Of a DNA stretch of 64,000 bases, positions 10,421 to 24,400 are shown piece by piece (positions within the stretch are counted from its first letter, which is position 1; each line of letters starts with the position of its first letter). Made by a program: the position numbers and the translations under genes. Origin of the DNA: Polytrichum commune (taxonomy: Eukaryota; Streptophyta; Polytrichopsida; Polytrichales; Polytrichaceae); NCBI GenBank assembly GCA_950295325.1, contig OX485803.1:19096001-19160000 (forward strand), given 5' to 3'. The notes under the pieces were generated by a model, which was not told the DNA's origin, ran no database searches, and saw nothing but the letters and a program-made list of their open reading frames with translations.

Positions 10421-12420
10421 CAATGATCCACACTAATTCCCATATTTAGTGTACTCGTAGGTGGTAAGCAAGTTTCTTATTATGAGCAAAGGGGTCTCAT
10501 GTCATTCTTATGTAAGTCGGAATGACTAAAATTTTCATGAGTCCCCTCAAAAAATTGGCATTTCGGCATCAAAGTCTTGAGCATGCTTATCACATATGAT
10601 CCCATAAGCATGCCTAATTTGTTTATGTAGTGTAAATGAATACCTATATTTGAGTGGTGTGTGGTTAGGTGTGCATCTAAGAATAGACACTAAAAAGACA
10701 TGTATTTTAAGGAAATTGGGTCTGACGTGTTCAAAATATATCAATCAATCTAGATCATCTAATAATCTACATAATTGGGAAGGGGTTGGGGGGGAGGGGC
10801 TATGTGACCAAGTTATGGCTCCCAAACCATCACCTTTGGAAATTCATATCAATTCAAGCCCAACTCCAAATTTCTTTGCGATTAAACATGGCTCCTCTAT
10901 CCACATTTGCAGATTAGCCAAACTCCAGAGTTTGCGAATTGGAGTTGTATTCCATAGCTAGTGGTGCATCTATTTTTAATGTATTTTAGAATATGCATAT
11001 TTTATATACTTGGCAAATTTGGAGGCATTTTGTATGTTTTTATTATTATAAATCACTACTAAAGTTAGTCCATGCCAGTAGGGCAAATATAGACATGCGC
11101 AACGTTGCCAATTCATTTATATTATCATATAGCATTAGTACATTCAATCTCAACGACAGTGCGCCAAGAGATGGAGAATAACGATGGTGACATTAATGAT
11201 GACGATGTTGAACAAGACGAATTTCGCATCGGAGACAATCCAAGTGCAGTCTTGGACCAACACTTGGACGGAGAAGAGCTTGAAGAACTGATCGTAGAAG
11301 AAGGGAATGTTTCCGACAATGACTTGCCATAAAGGACCTCACAGATTGATGTCTTCGATGATTTTCAATAATAAAAAAACAAACATTGAAAAAGTTTTGA
11401 CATGTATTTTATAGTGCCGCCTCCGACCTCTAAAATAATAAGAAATTGCAACACTACCCATATCAAACAAGGAATAGTAACCACTCAAGACCCGTCTTCC
11501 TTCTAAGTAGGGTGAATTGGTATGAGTGGTGTCCAATGAATGCAAGAATACCTCAATATTTTGTGGTTGCTAACATTTTTCTTGAAGTTAGTATCCAAGG
11601 ACTCGGAGTAAGTTCTAAAACCATGGAGAGAGAGAGGGTACTCGGAGGTTGTTCACTTCTCGTCTATTGTGACAACTCCATCCAACGGGCTTTTTAGTTT
11701 TGGGGTTAAAGATATCTTTGTTTATTTTGAGGGCGGGGGCGGGGACCGTTTCTTGGCCATTCACAACATAACTTACGTTTGGGGGAGTGCATGGGCATTG
11801 CATGGTGTGTACTATTCCCCCCCTTTTTTCACTCCTAAAAGGCCTTGGGGGGTGACCTCAAATTATATATGTATTGAAATATGAAAAATTGCATTGAATA
11901 CCAAATTTGGAGTTAGCTTGCAGAATTTTTTTTTGAAACATCAATTTTATAACATTATACTCAAAACAAAACAAAGGAAAATTCGTAGACTTGTCATTAA
12001 ATTGGTTGGTGGTCAATTATCCCAATCCCTAGAAATAACATATTGTATTACTTTTTCTCTTACAATATATGATTAAAAATGAGGCACACGTTGTGTTAGA
12101 ACGTCCTGCTTATTTTCCTTTAGAGATATGGAATTAGACACTGAACTTGATCATCATGTTGATACTGGCCATTATGTCACATAAGCCATTGCACTATGTT
12201 ACATTAGGGAGTTAGCATTTTTTGCTCCACCTTGATTTGTTCCCAGTCCCATAAGTTGGTGAAGGAAATTGAGGTCAATTTAAATTTCTTTATTGTATCG
12301 CACATCAAGTTAGGTTCAAAATTTAGGTACTCGTTTGTAAAGAAGAGTATAAAAAACATGACATTTGGACCATGATAGACATTGTTGCTAGGGAGGTCAC
12401 TCAAAAGCCCAATTACCTTG
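10421..12420. other. Intergenic, no gene recognised
   Basis: Nothing here was recognised with confidence. A short acidic open frame (about 11171-11332, rich in Asp/Glu, ending NVSDNDLP) looks like a protein tail but has no identifiable partner upstream. A further frame at 11446-11697 is unplaced. Both may be transposon debris. Confidence 0.4.
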
Positions 12421-12423
12421 TTG

Positions 12424-13340
12424 ATGACCTAATTGCCACATACAACGGCACCATCTACATCCTTCACAATTTCATCAACAAAGAACATAGAGATGTTGAA
12501 CCACCATGGTCAACACAAAATCACATATGTAGATAAATGGCTCTCTAACGAACAAACCAACCATAAAGTAAGAAATATTATTTTGGAAAGCACACATAAT
12601 AACAGACACACAAACTACCCAAACACTAAAATTCAAATACACACAATACATGGGTCACTGCCAGAAAAAAGAATTCCTTTTGGTCACTAACCCCAACTAC
12701 AACCTATGCCCTAACAATGACAAAGACATGTGACCAACATCAACATGCACCAACCAACACATCAAATTGCTAGACACAACAAAGTTGTACATTCTATCAC
12801 ACAAATGCTACAAGCCAACAAGAGCACTAGATTCTTCACAATCACAAACGCACGAACACAAAATGACAATCTTAGAATGGCTCCTAGCATGCATTGCAAT
12901 AATAGATCATGCCAATCCATGGTTAGGCTAAGACATGACATGATTTGCATTGTTGGAGCACCCAACCAAAGTCACACCTTGGAAACACCACCTTCCACAC
13001 TCACCGTCCAGCTAATGATTTACATATTTTCATGAATCATTCTCATAAACCACCATCGAATGCAAACATAGAAAATATGACCCACTAACAGAAACCTGCA
13101 AGCAAAAAACTTGGAAAGTCAACTCATACATAAACAATCAATTGTAAAGCTTAAAGAACTCCACATACCAACAACCAACATCAAACACATAATGATATCA
13201 ATGCACCAAATTGTCATCAAATATCTCACATACCTAATATTAAACAACATAAAGCTAGATCAAAGACAAGCACCAATGATGCCACCACCATAACAAACAC
13301 AACCCCAACCCCCCGCCCCCCGCCCACCCACCCACTTAAC
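12424..13340 (+). mobile_element. Probable LINE 3'-end fragment (reverse transcriptase C-terminus), decayed
   Basis: The plus strand is strikingly poor in G and rich in A and C for about 900 bp. Its open pieces, 12433-12690 (with TYVDKWLSNEQ), 12730-13035 (ending near LTVQLMIYIF) and 13111-13293, match the order of the LINE tail on the minus strand at 50191-50533. There, LTIQFIEFTYCND is followed by PTTTIKH-like and IILHKRKIENKQA segments; here IPTTNIKH and LILNNIKLDQRQA are found. The shared layout supports the C-terminal region of one non-LTR retrotransposon family. Several stops and frameshifts separate the pieces. The element probably ends in the C-rich tract near 13300-13335. The family name was not identified. 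Confidence 0.5.
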
Positions 13341-13863
13341 TACATTGTCCCTATAGAGCCCACCTTTCAAGAGAAAGGCATTAAGCCTATATTATGCTAC
13401 ATCATGACAAATAATGATCAATGCATGGTGAACTTGCTCACATTCACGTTAGTGCATGAACATTGATGTTTTTTTTTCTTAATTAATTTTTTTTAGACGA
13501 CATTGTCAAGGTTAAGTGTTTGGACTCTAAGTCTTGCTATTAATTAATCCCACCTTGGTTGTCACCAACCTGCCCCTTGTAAGCTTGTTGTTGATTCATC
13601 CTAAATAGTATATGACACCTATCATGGGAGAAGGTATATAACTTAGATTTTTTCTTAGCCAAGTTGACCTCTGAATCAAGGTTGGTGGGAGGGTATGTGG
13701 TCTTATTGTGGCCACTTCCAACTTTACCTACATTTAACACCATTGGATCAAACTAGGAACAAATCCATCTAGTTTGCAATTGTGGATCACACATATTGTC
13801 ATTTGACTTGTGCAATTTTCTTTAAGAGATCGATTTAAAGATTTTTCAACTACACCGAACTAT

Positions 13864-14060
13864 CCTATTAGTGTGAGTTAGCATTTGGAGTTACACATTG
13901 CTATAACAGTTTACCAAGCGTATGATTTTTCACTCAAGCTGCGTAAACAATTAGTATGCACATAAAAAAACATGATATAACTTACTTGATAAAAAAAAAA
14001 GTAATGTCAGTCAAAAGTCATGGCAACACGTAACTCCAAATGGTAACCCACACTAATAGG
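13864..14060. mobile_element. 197-bp MITE, copy 1
   Basis: The ends CCTATTAGTGTGAGTTAGC and the inverse of GGTAACCCACACTAATAGG form inverted repeats that stay similar for about 45 bp ('catttggagttac...'). Copies of the same length lie at 22584-22780 and, split by the 4.5-kb element, at 59209-59372 plus 63878-63908. No target duplication could be fixed with confidence. Confidence 0.75.
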
Positions 14061-17000
14061 ACAACTTAGTGTACTGAACTTAAACTGAGACCTACAGTAT
14101 AAGCACATAGTCCAATCTCATTGTCACACTTGTCAGTTGCGTGTATGTTCTTAACTACAACGACTTGCCGATATACCTTTCAAATATAGGCATCCAACTA
14201 AGAAACGTGACCGCATAAGGCCCACATACCTTAGAAGTTGGGTTTATTTTTAGGTGCTTAGAAATTCAAAGCCTCCTACACTCCCATACAGTGCCCCTAT
14301 GCATGTGACGTGGCCTCTAACAATATCCGTCAACCCTCACACCACGAGCGTGACTTGAACCAAACTTCATGGGAGAACCAACATTGGCTTGCGCACCAAT
14401 TTTGCGGCATGCTCCAACTCCGATTCCTCGCCTTCGATCTCTATCCCCCCGAGTTTCTCCTCCCAAGGCTAACTTATAGGTAAGTATATTCACATATAAA
14501 GTATAGAACATGCATGACATTTTAACGATATCATGCGTGTTACCTTAAATATCAAGCCACAAGTTCATGTAACTTGAGGCTTTCAAGCTCCCGGAGCAAC
14601 ACGGTGGGGTGAATGTTCACAACACCTACCGAGGGGAGGGGAGGGAAGGGCGAAATAATTGATTATTAGTCTGAAGTGCGGAAGTTGCTTTTAAAGAGGA
14701 AATTCAAGCCTTAAATTGTGATAAGAGACCTTGAATCAATCTAGTGATTTTATATTGGGATGAATCAGAACCGGAGTTATAGGGGACAAAACTCATATTG
14801 TTACCCTTGGTAGGTGTTGGGAAACCAAACCATGCATGGTGCTAGATACTTATATTGCCAATCCTATTTTTGAGCATGTAATTCATCTTGTGTATTATGA
14901 TGTGCACATGTGGATAGGAATTCCAAACTGAAATGAGAAATATGTATATATATATATATATATATATATCAATCAACGTGTAATGCCATGTTATTGTTGT
15001 AGTTGGTAATGTGAAAATGTTGGGAACCGTCTTGACAATTTGGATGTGGGAATGATATCCAATGGGGATGAGTGTTCCACCAAACGTGCAAAGGGACATG
15101 TTAGTGACCATACATTCTAACATGCCGCCCACAAATCCTAAACTACTAGGAATACCCTACCCTACCCTTAGTTCCAACACTTGCATAACAATATTCAGAT
15201 TTATAACAATGTTATGTGGGACTGACAATATTCCACGTAGTATTCCCGGATATTCCCCACAGTCAGTTTGTTCATGTTGTTCAATTCTTTTCTATGCATC
15301 AAGCTTCTTATACAATTAAAATACATTTTGAACTCTTGTTTAAGCTACAATTTGCAAGGGTGAACCATATTCACTTGATTTGACTTAAGCAATTTTACTT
15401 TGATTTCATCGAAATATTTGGAACAAATTTTATTTTGTTTCATAATATTTCATAATCAATTGATAATTCAACGTTTCAGTCCATGCAATTGATTTGATTA
15501 ATTTTTTTGGTGATTTCAAGAATCGTGTTGAAACTTCTCAAAGATTCAGGCAAGATAATAATCAATCGATTGTTGTTGGAACCGACGGCCGACATAACTT
15601 ATACATAAGTATTGCAAGTTTGGTTTCCTAACACCTATCGAGGAGGTGATAGTATAAAAATGACCTCGTGGTTGGTTGGACAATTTGGGGCCCTTGACTA
15701 TGCTTCATGGGTTCAATTAGCTTAAAATAGAAAATTTGAAGCCCTACAATAGTAATCATTGATTTCACCCTTCCCTCCTCCGTGTTCGCCCTCACCTTCG
15801 GTAGGTGTTGTGAACTTTCACCAAAGTTTTGGAGTACAAAAGCTTATAAATTATGTATCTAGTCAAAGTGCTTATATGGTGGCTGGCATGAGAGGATTTT
15901 AAAGAGAACCACCATCCTCACACTATGACTAATGTAAGTGTGCCTAAAGTGGATACTTCCAACATTCCAACATTCCAGCATTCCAACATTCCAACAATCC
16001 AAGAAAACTGACATGAACACATTAGCAACTCCAAATGACATTGCTAATTTTGATAGTTGGTACATGCACAATATTGACAACTGCTAATAATGACAGTTGG
16101 TTTTGCTATTTTTGGAATGAAAGTGAATATCTCATGAATTTTTGAAGTGTTGTTCATAGATTTTCTTAAATGGTTTTCTTTCATATATGTTCATTTCATA
16201 CTTGAATATGTACTTACATGCTAGAAACCGTTTAAGACCACCGACCACTTTAGGACTACATACCTTATCTGCCAAGTTTGTACAACACGTTCATTGGTAT
16301 GTGTTCATGTTGACTGATATTTTACAAGTGTTTACCATGTTAGTACTACAAGCACATGAGTCCCAAGTAGTTAGCTTGCGCCACTAGAAATTGATCCTAC
16401 GTCATTGGAAAATCTGCAAATCTACCACATCAATAGATTTGTATATCTCTACTAGGGATGCAAGACAATTGTCAAGGACTCATATCCCGGGAGTGTATGA
16501 TCATGTGAATATACCTTCTTGAGGAGCAAAGGGTCACTTGCCAAGTCTCTCGCACTAGGGTCCTCATGAGATTTCAGGGCACTTCCTAATCAAAGAAGTC
16601 CATATAGGTACCACTAGAGGCTAAATGCCGAACAATCATTAATCCGCACCCGTTTTTGGGAACTTTGTCACTAGAACCAACTATTTCATATTGCATGTTT
16701 CCATCGTGTTTCATACATAGACAAGGGAGTGGTTTGGTTGGTGCCATGTGATCATAATTTAGCATCGTTGTTGGCTTAAGCTCCTTTCAACACAATCAAA
16801 ACATGGGTGTTTGATGGTGCTAAAATGTGTGGTGAATGGCACCCAAAAATCATGTGCAACACAACGTAGTGAATCTCATGATATAGGCCTTGTGTTGTGT
16901 CTCTCATGCAACTTAATCATCAACTCAATCATCAAACGAGGCGGTCTCAACTTTCCACCGTAATTCCTCAAATCAAGTTATTGACTATCTTCGTAGTGAT

Positions 17001-18350
17001 TGAAATCGTGTTGAAGTTTGTAGACATGTGCGACATGGAGATGTACAATGTGTCTACATGTCCGCCATAATATGTGGTCCAAGTACAACAACACAAGAGA
17101 GGATTTTGAGGTGCAAATATCGGTCGGTTTGAGTTGAGGCGACAATGCTATTGGCTATGGCGTCTCAATGTGGGCGCCCACAATAAAGTAAGGTTTGACA
17201 GAAAAATTGTTGAGATGAAGATGAAGACCGGGCCGCACCTAGATCCCTTTCGAATCTCGAATGCGAGATTCAAGTAGTTACCTACGCTAAAACCTACACT
17301 TATGATACCGGAATAATTTAAGGCATGGCATACACGACTGTTACTACTAAGTGGGGCGCTAATACCTATGCACACAAAAAGAGGCCCTAAGGAGGAGGTT
17401 TAGGTGCCAAAGGGGGAGCTAAAGGTGTATGGAGCCAAGGGGCTAGCAGCCAAAAGTAAGCATGGGGATAAATGCAATGATTAAGCCATTTTTTGGGTTG
17501 TTGTGTCCCCAAGGCTCTTACTACCGATGACCACCACCACCTCATGTGACGCCGCACACACACATGATGCAAGAGCACCCTGCCAACATGTCACGTCTAC
17601 GTGCTTGGCGAAATAGATTCCCGCACCCATGTGGCACCCACAACCAATAAATAGCAACGAACTCCTCGCCCATGTGGCACCCACGCTTGACGAAGTTCCC
17701 ACACCCCCCCCCCTCACCCTTCCTAGCGTGGCACGCCATTGGCCGACGCGAGATGGGCTTGTGCCGCGGGCACATGGTTTTCTTATCCTTCCTCCAACAA
17801 GGGGAGGGAATCGGGATATCCACATCATTCAAGCATGATGGTAGTTGGGGGTGGTCCAATGCTTAGGACACAAGGGTATCTCCCCACATGATGAGCCGGT
17901 CCAACTTGAAGAGTCCAAGCCTACCTACGTAGTGGCGTGGGCTTGCTATTTCCATCCCATCTTTTTAATTTTTTTATATATAAATAAATTTACTCGATCG
18001 TTTTCTTATCACGTAATAGTCGCGCGACCACCTTCCCGAAGAGCAATTGCATCCGATCGAGTCCCAAAATGTGTACTCCTTTTGATGGCTTCTTGGTAAC
18101 CCCAAGAGGCCACCGGCCGTTGACCAAGAGTGGCGTTCCTACGTAGATTCCGGTGTGAGGCCGCGTTGGCACAAAGTATCTTTGAGGCTTCCATGTGCAC
18201 ACACGAAAGGCATTACTTTAGTGTGCCGGCGGCGACGCCCTCTCTCTATTTCCGGCTTTCTTTACTAGGTAGAGGTAGAGGAGGTAGGAGTAGTCGTAAT
18301 AGTAGTCATGTGCAAGTATCATCATATATTTGGATTGCTATCTACGGGAG
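14061..18350. other. Intergenic, microsatellites only
   Basis: No gene was recognised. The region holds a TA run at 14944-14970, an (ACATTCC)n-like tract at about 15957-16000 and an (AGTAGG)n-like tract at 18360-18397 just beyond its end. The end 'attagcaactccaaatgacattgct' near 16020 resembles one terminus of the 197-bp MITE. This stretch lies downstream of the PES-like gene and was searched by eye for its missing acyltransferase exons without success. Confidence 0.45.
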
Positions 18351-18438
18351 TTAGAAAAAAAAAGTAGTAATAGGAGTAGGAGTAGGAGTAGTAGTAGGTG
18401 GAGGCGGGGCATGGGGGCGGGCGGAGTTCTCCAAAAAC

Positions 18439-21400
18439 TCGCCCGAAATAGAAGGTCGGTGAATGTGTACTTCCAAGCCTCTAAATTTTGTTGCCACTAC
18501 TCGGTCATCCCCAAATTCGTGTCCGAACCCTACATGAGTGCCAACGAGATTCGATGGACATCCCCATGTGCATATACTGTTTGTTTGTTTGTTTGTCTCG
18601 TCTCGATCATCGATGCCGGCTATGGCGCGATAAAACTTCGTCATCGGCTTCATTTTCCGGTGCCCAATTCCCTTTGGCGTTGGCTTTGACACGCACCTGG
18701 AGAGAGAGAGAAAGAGAGAGAGACATTGACATATATACCACCATGCTCGATCAGGGCAGGAAGGAAGGAAGGAAGGAACGGGTCTTGAGCCCCAGCTTTT
18801 TCACAGGCTTATCACATGATGAGGAGGCCGGCTCGCGTGAAAAAGGGAAGGGCCGCTTGTTTATTTTTGTGTGCGTGGCTTAGAAAGGTTGTACATCTGT
18901 GTGGCCTTGAGCAGGCTGGCGAGGTCGATCCCGTCTTCCTGAGATTGTGAGAGACCACCCCAAAAAACAAGGCCACCCAAGTGTGAGTCAGTCATTCTTC
19001 GTGACTCGGGAGGAGGCGTCTTGGACGTCCAGTCCTCCAGAAACGTTCAGATCGCGTTATTTTTTAAGTGTTTATCATCGACTTGGGAGTTAGAAGAAGA
19101 AGCTCCAGCAATTGATGGAGGAAAATTCACCCATGCCATGGGATAAGTTAAAATCAGCACACATACCTTCAGAAGCGACTGCGTGCAATCTGGGATGAAG
19201 TGAACTGTCGTTGCGGGAATGGCCTCCTTGATTTTCCTCGCTTCAATTACATTTAGCTCATCCTCACTGCACAGGGATTTTAAATTTTCTTAAATTTTTT
19301 GTTTAAAAAAAAATGCAACAATCACAAATCACCCAAAATTGAATATGGTGCGACGGATGCAAGATTTTGATCAAACAGACAGGCAGGCAGACAGATCGAC
19401 AGACAAACAGACACCAAGCCAACAAACAAATTCAACTTTGACTCGCAAGATCGGGGGTTTTGTGTGACAGTCGTGATAAAATCGTAATTAGGAAGCGTAG
19501 AATGGACACTTCTCGTACGTAGTAATACGAGCATTCGACGTTGGAACTGGGTCGCGGATCTAGGAGGAGGGCCGTACATTATGGAGATGTTGGTAGAGGG
19601 TCCTTGTTCATTCACCATAGATTCACATTGGTTAGAATGAATGTTGCTGCATCTATGAATGACACTTTTTAAGGGTATTTCGAGGACTCCCAGTACTCCG
19701 GTCCGCGGAAAATATCAACAACTCGAAATTCTATGTGGCTGCTTGCTTGCGTTGGTAACTGAAGATGATGCAGGCACCAAAATATCATTTAGTATTTCAC
19801 CTGGCCAACAGCAACACAGGTGCTTGGACATTTCTCAAGTGCCGGTTCACATTTCCAGCAGCGAGTTTTAGTTGTCTCAATCTCCTTTGGACTGTTCTCT
19901 TTGGCCACATTGTGGAAGCTCTCTGTGGGACCAACGAAATCGCAGTAGTGTTCATTACTTGACTTGTCAAATTGTTAAACTCCTACCTCCAACAAATCGT
20001 GTCAAATCCCCCATTTCTTCATTATATCATACTATCCTACAAAAGAGAAAATCAACCAGGAACCCAACAAAAAGAAATTATTAATATTAATATTAAAACC
20101 ATTTGGGGGAATCAGTCTTTCTTACATGGATAACTTGAAGCATGTTCTGCAAGGCAGTCACAAATTGTTGTGTTTTGGCCAATCTAGGGAGTCCTGGATC
20201 TACTATTGCCTTTGCGATTATTGCCGGATCGCCTCATAAACCCCCAAAAAAACTTTTAAGTTTTTAGATACATTTCCAATTGCCACGTCACATTGATGCA
20301 AAGCTAGAACTCAGGTAAAACTTTCAAGTAACTTATGCAAGATTCATTTGGAAATTAGCATAGATTAGTAGTACTCATAATGAGAGATGACGAAGTTACT
20401 CACAGTTTTTTCTAGTAGGCACACAATCTATATCTAAAAGCAGGCAGGCACCCAAAACTAACAAGACATTTTGGCAAAACCAAAATGTCTTATCCTTCTT
20501 CTTCAACCCTAATTTCGTGTAACGTAACTGGTAGTATTATACTACTATACGGGTTGAAGTTTGAAGTAGGGCCGGGCCTTGCTTTCAAAAGTAGGGTGAC
20601 ACAAACAAACAACAGGTACCTACTACACCACATCTGCACTTAGACTCACAATTGTTTTCTTTCTACGTACTTCAATGTCATCCAACTTGAAGTGCTCAAA
20701 AGGTTGTTGACAGCGACGAGTCTCAGAAACCAGTTTCTGGGGAGGATTTTGGGCATAATCGGTCAAACTCCTAGTGTTTCCAAGTCCAACCGGTTACATG
20801 TTGTGAACTTGCGGTTTTTATGTATTAATTCGAACTATATTCCATAGATTCTCGTAAACTGAGCGGTAATTCTCCTGAAGTAGTGTTGGACTTCAACTGG
20901 TTGTTTCTCAAACTCAACCGGTTCATCTGTAACTAGCGGTCGGTTCGCCGCATTCATTGTCACAAACACAAGAAACTCTGACAGCTTATGAGTTAGGTCA
21001 TGTTACATGTGATGCGCACCAAAAGCCAACGAAAATAAGAAGGACCAGGCCGAAAATACGGGGCTCTGTGCTCCTTTGAACATTGTAGTCATCGTTGACT
21101 TGAAGTTGTGTCCATCTTCACACCATGTGGCTGTCACACAAACTGAAGCGTTCAATTTCAACAAATAATAATGATTCGTTCCCTCTGTAAAGGAGGTACC
21201 CATGCATCATTCCATCGCCTCTTTTCAACTCCCGTGACACATAACATTCTTTCCACACGCTACTTTTAAACCTTTTTTACCTTGCATGCCACAGGGTCAA
21301 CTGCACGCCTCTGTTATATATATTTATATATATAACCTCTCTTTCCCGGACGTTAAAATTAACAGCACCCTTCGATTCTGATGGCATCATATAACTTCTC

Positions 21401-24400
21401 GTGTGTTTTATTGTCGTGAGTACATATGTTGGCACTTTGAGGGGAAGTCAAAGTGACCTAATTCGGAGGAGTTGCTGTTTTCCCTTTTTGTTAGTGAAGG
21501 AATCGAAACTGACTTGAAGAAATCCCTAATTTGTTACTACCCGGAAAAGAGAAGGAGGGGGGGGGGGGGGTCCAACTCCCAGTTGACGAGAGTTGTAGAT
21601 GCGTGTCAAATACCAATTGTTGTTGATAACTTCCTAAGGACCAATTCACACACGAGACTGAGGGCCCGTGACCATTGCACTTCAAGCACTCTCATTGGTG
21701 GAAATGGTGGAGCCGGGCCAAGTTCGCTTCACACTTACGCTTGAGGGACCAACGGAGTGAGTGAATGCAAGATGGATGTAAGGTCTACATGGATTCCTAC
21801 ATGGAATCAAATGGGTCATGTTTCATGGTCACTTGGACTATTTTCAAACACCACTTCTTGGAGGTAGGTCGTAACATAAAACTGGGAGACCATGGCACTC
21901 TGCAATCTCACAACCATTGATTTATTATATTTTATCATGTGTGTGGACTTGCATGAATAGAAATTCATTGAAATAGCATTAGGTTGAAGGTCTAGTCACA
22001 AATGATTTCATGCTACACTTGAGGGACCATGATCACAACTACATGATTGTGGAAGTGTCTTGTGACAACCTTCCGACCCTTTTTTGGGCTCTCACAATTT
22101 CATGGTCCCGGCTCTTGGTTCATGTGTGAGTGGGCGGCCCTAAGACCACTTTGGCGAAAATTTCAACACAAGAAATTGGTATTTTTCGACATGATTCTTA
22201 GGGTAGGGCTAACAAGCTCACATTCACATTGGTGTAAAGTCAATGTTTGGTTTTATCCTTTTTCTTTTCTTGACTCTTGTCATTGGGAAGGTTTCATCTA
22301 ATAACACCCTCTATCCCTATGGTGTGTAAATAAAAATTGGGTTAGATGCCACGTAATGATTGACAACAACTATAGAAGGCGTGTTGCTAACTTGAATGCC
22401 GTTTTTGGTGTTGTTAATAACTTACTAAGACCACTTTGACAAAGACATCAACACAAAAGATATAAAAAATTGGTAGTTTGCGACATGCCTCACACGACTC
22501 TTGTCGTTGGGAAGGTGTCATCTAATAACCCTTTATCATGTGATGTGTAAAAGGAAAGAAATTTCACATGCTTTACCGATTATCCCAATTTGTGCGTGTT
22601 ACTATTTAAAGTTACACAATGCTACAACTAATCAATGAGCTTGTAATATTTCACTGAGCAAAGTCATTCATGTTCTATAATGTCCGAACAACCTATTGAA
22701 CTCTCGTTAGTAAAAATTCAACTCATGAGTAAGACATTATTGCGATGCAAAACTGAGAACAGTAACACACACTAATTGGGGTAAATCAGTGTCGTGGATA
22801 TTTGATTATCTACATTGTAGTAGGGGAGCATGGCGGAATAAAACAAACCAGAACCGACATTAGGGTTGAGCACAAAATGGGGCCCAGGATGAAACAACTA
22901 AAATTAATACGTTTGCACCCATGCAACCTGAAGATGCAATATATATGTTGGAATATTTGTCAATAAAAGTGGCAGTGGCGCAGTAAGAATTTATGTAATG
23001 AGGGACAAGGGACTTGTGATATCATAAATAACTGGATTGAAGGTTGAGATTTTGGCCTATATATATATACCTACCTGGATCAATGATAATCAATGACAAA
23101 TCATCTCGTTGTGGAGGGTGCGCCGCAATCAACAGAGCAAGCAATGCTCCGAATCCTTTGCCCATCAAAAATATGGGCCTTTGGAAGGCTTCCCTATCTT
23201 CTCGGATCACCGCCAAGATTAGTTTAATCAAACCTGCCATGATCATCACAACAATCACAATCAATCACCTGAAAACTCGCATACAATACGTCACGGATTC
23301 CCACCTCTAAAATCCACTCGGATTTGAACTTGCTGCATGGATTGGGAGATCAATGTAAGCAACGCGCGCAATATCCACGCCATACCTCAAATGTCAGCAG
23401 CAAATCCCTTGTACTTACAGACAGACAATATTTTCTCCCTTTTAAATAATGCGATTGGATTGGAGGCTGTCATCACACCTTCATTTGTGGTTGAATCGTT
23501 GATTGGTACATGTAAACACTGGACCTCAAATAACCTGTGTACAGAAAAATCACACCCGTCACCACATGTACGTACTCCAATTCTGTGATCTATTTAAGCC
23601 TTTAAGCTTTTAAAACACAAGAGACAGAGAGACACAGAGAGAGAGAGAGAATACCGTGCAAGCTTTTCTTCGTTCAACGAAAATGTCAGTCTGTTGCATA
23701 GAATGTCTGCAAAATAAAATATTCTACCATTGTCAATCAACTTTTACTGCACTGCAACGAGAGTATCTTTATAGAGAATTGTTCTGAGGCATTCGGTTGT
23801 TACTTGGTTACTTTTCTCAATCAGACACCTATAATATTGTTTGATTGGAGTGTAGTTAGGCGAGGGTCGAAGAACAGTCATCATAGAGACACGTGCTTGA
23901 AAGGGATTGCTCTCCATTTTCAAATTGTATTAATCACTCCACGCTCAATACTGAATACAGTTGGGTGGGACCTTGGTATTCAATTAAAGAATCGACAAAC
24001 ATGCACTTCTGATACTCATAACTAAATCACAGGAGGTCCGATTTCCAATCCAATTTATGTTGATGCTTCATCGTAGATTTTCCAATGCAATGCAAAAAGT
24101 CCTGCTGTGTGATTCTAACTGGTAGAACATGAAAAACGAACCGAACAACACCCGTGTACCTTATAGGTTACTAAACTCAAAGATCAACAGAGAGATACAC
24201 ACAAAGGGTCAGTTTAAGTGGTCCAAGAAATTTTACGACTATAATTTGTTCTGATGGGACGATGCACGAATGAGTAGATAAAATATAAGAATACCAACCT
24301 GGGAGGCAAAGCAGCAAGGGCAGATGAGTCTTCTTGGGATACCCAGCATTTATTTCCACTGGGCAATACCAATGAATACCCTTCTTATCTTCCATGACAA

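Noticed and set aside
17481-17859. Overlapping minus-strand frames of 105-115 codons
   Set aside because: Gly/Arg-rich by composition, mutually overlapping in different frames, with no domain or splice context.
23269-23360. Alternative exon 2 of the PES-like gene ending at 23269
   Set aside because: It would leave a 35-bp intron and break the reading frame; ending at 23305 gives a 71-bp intron and keeps phase.
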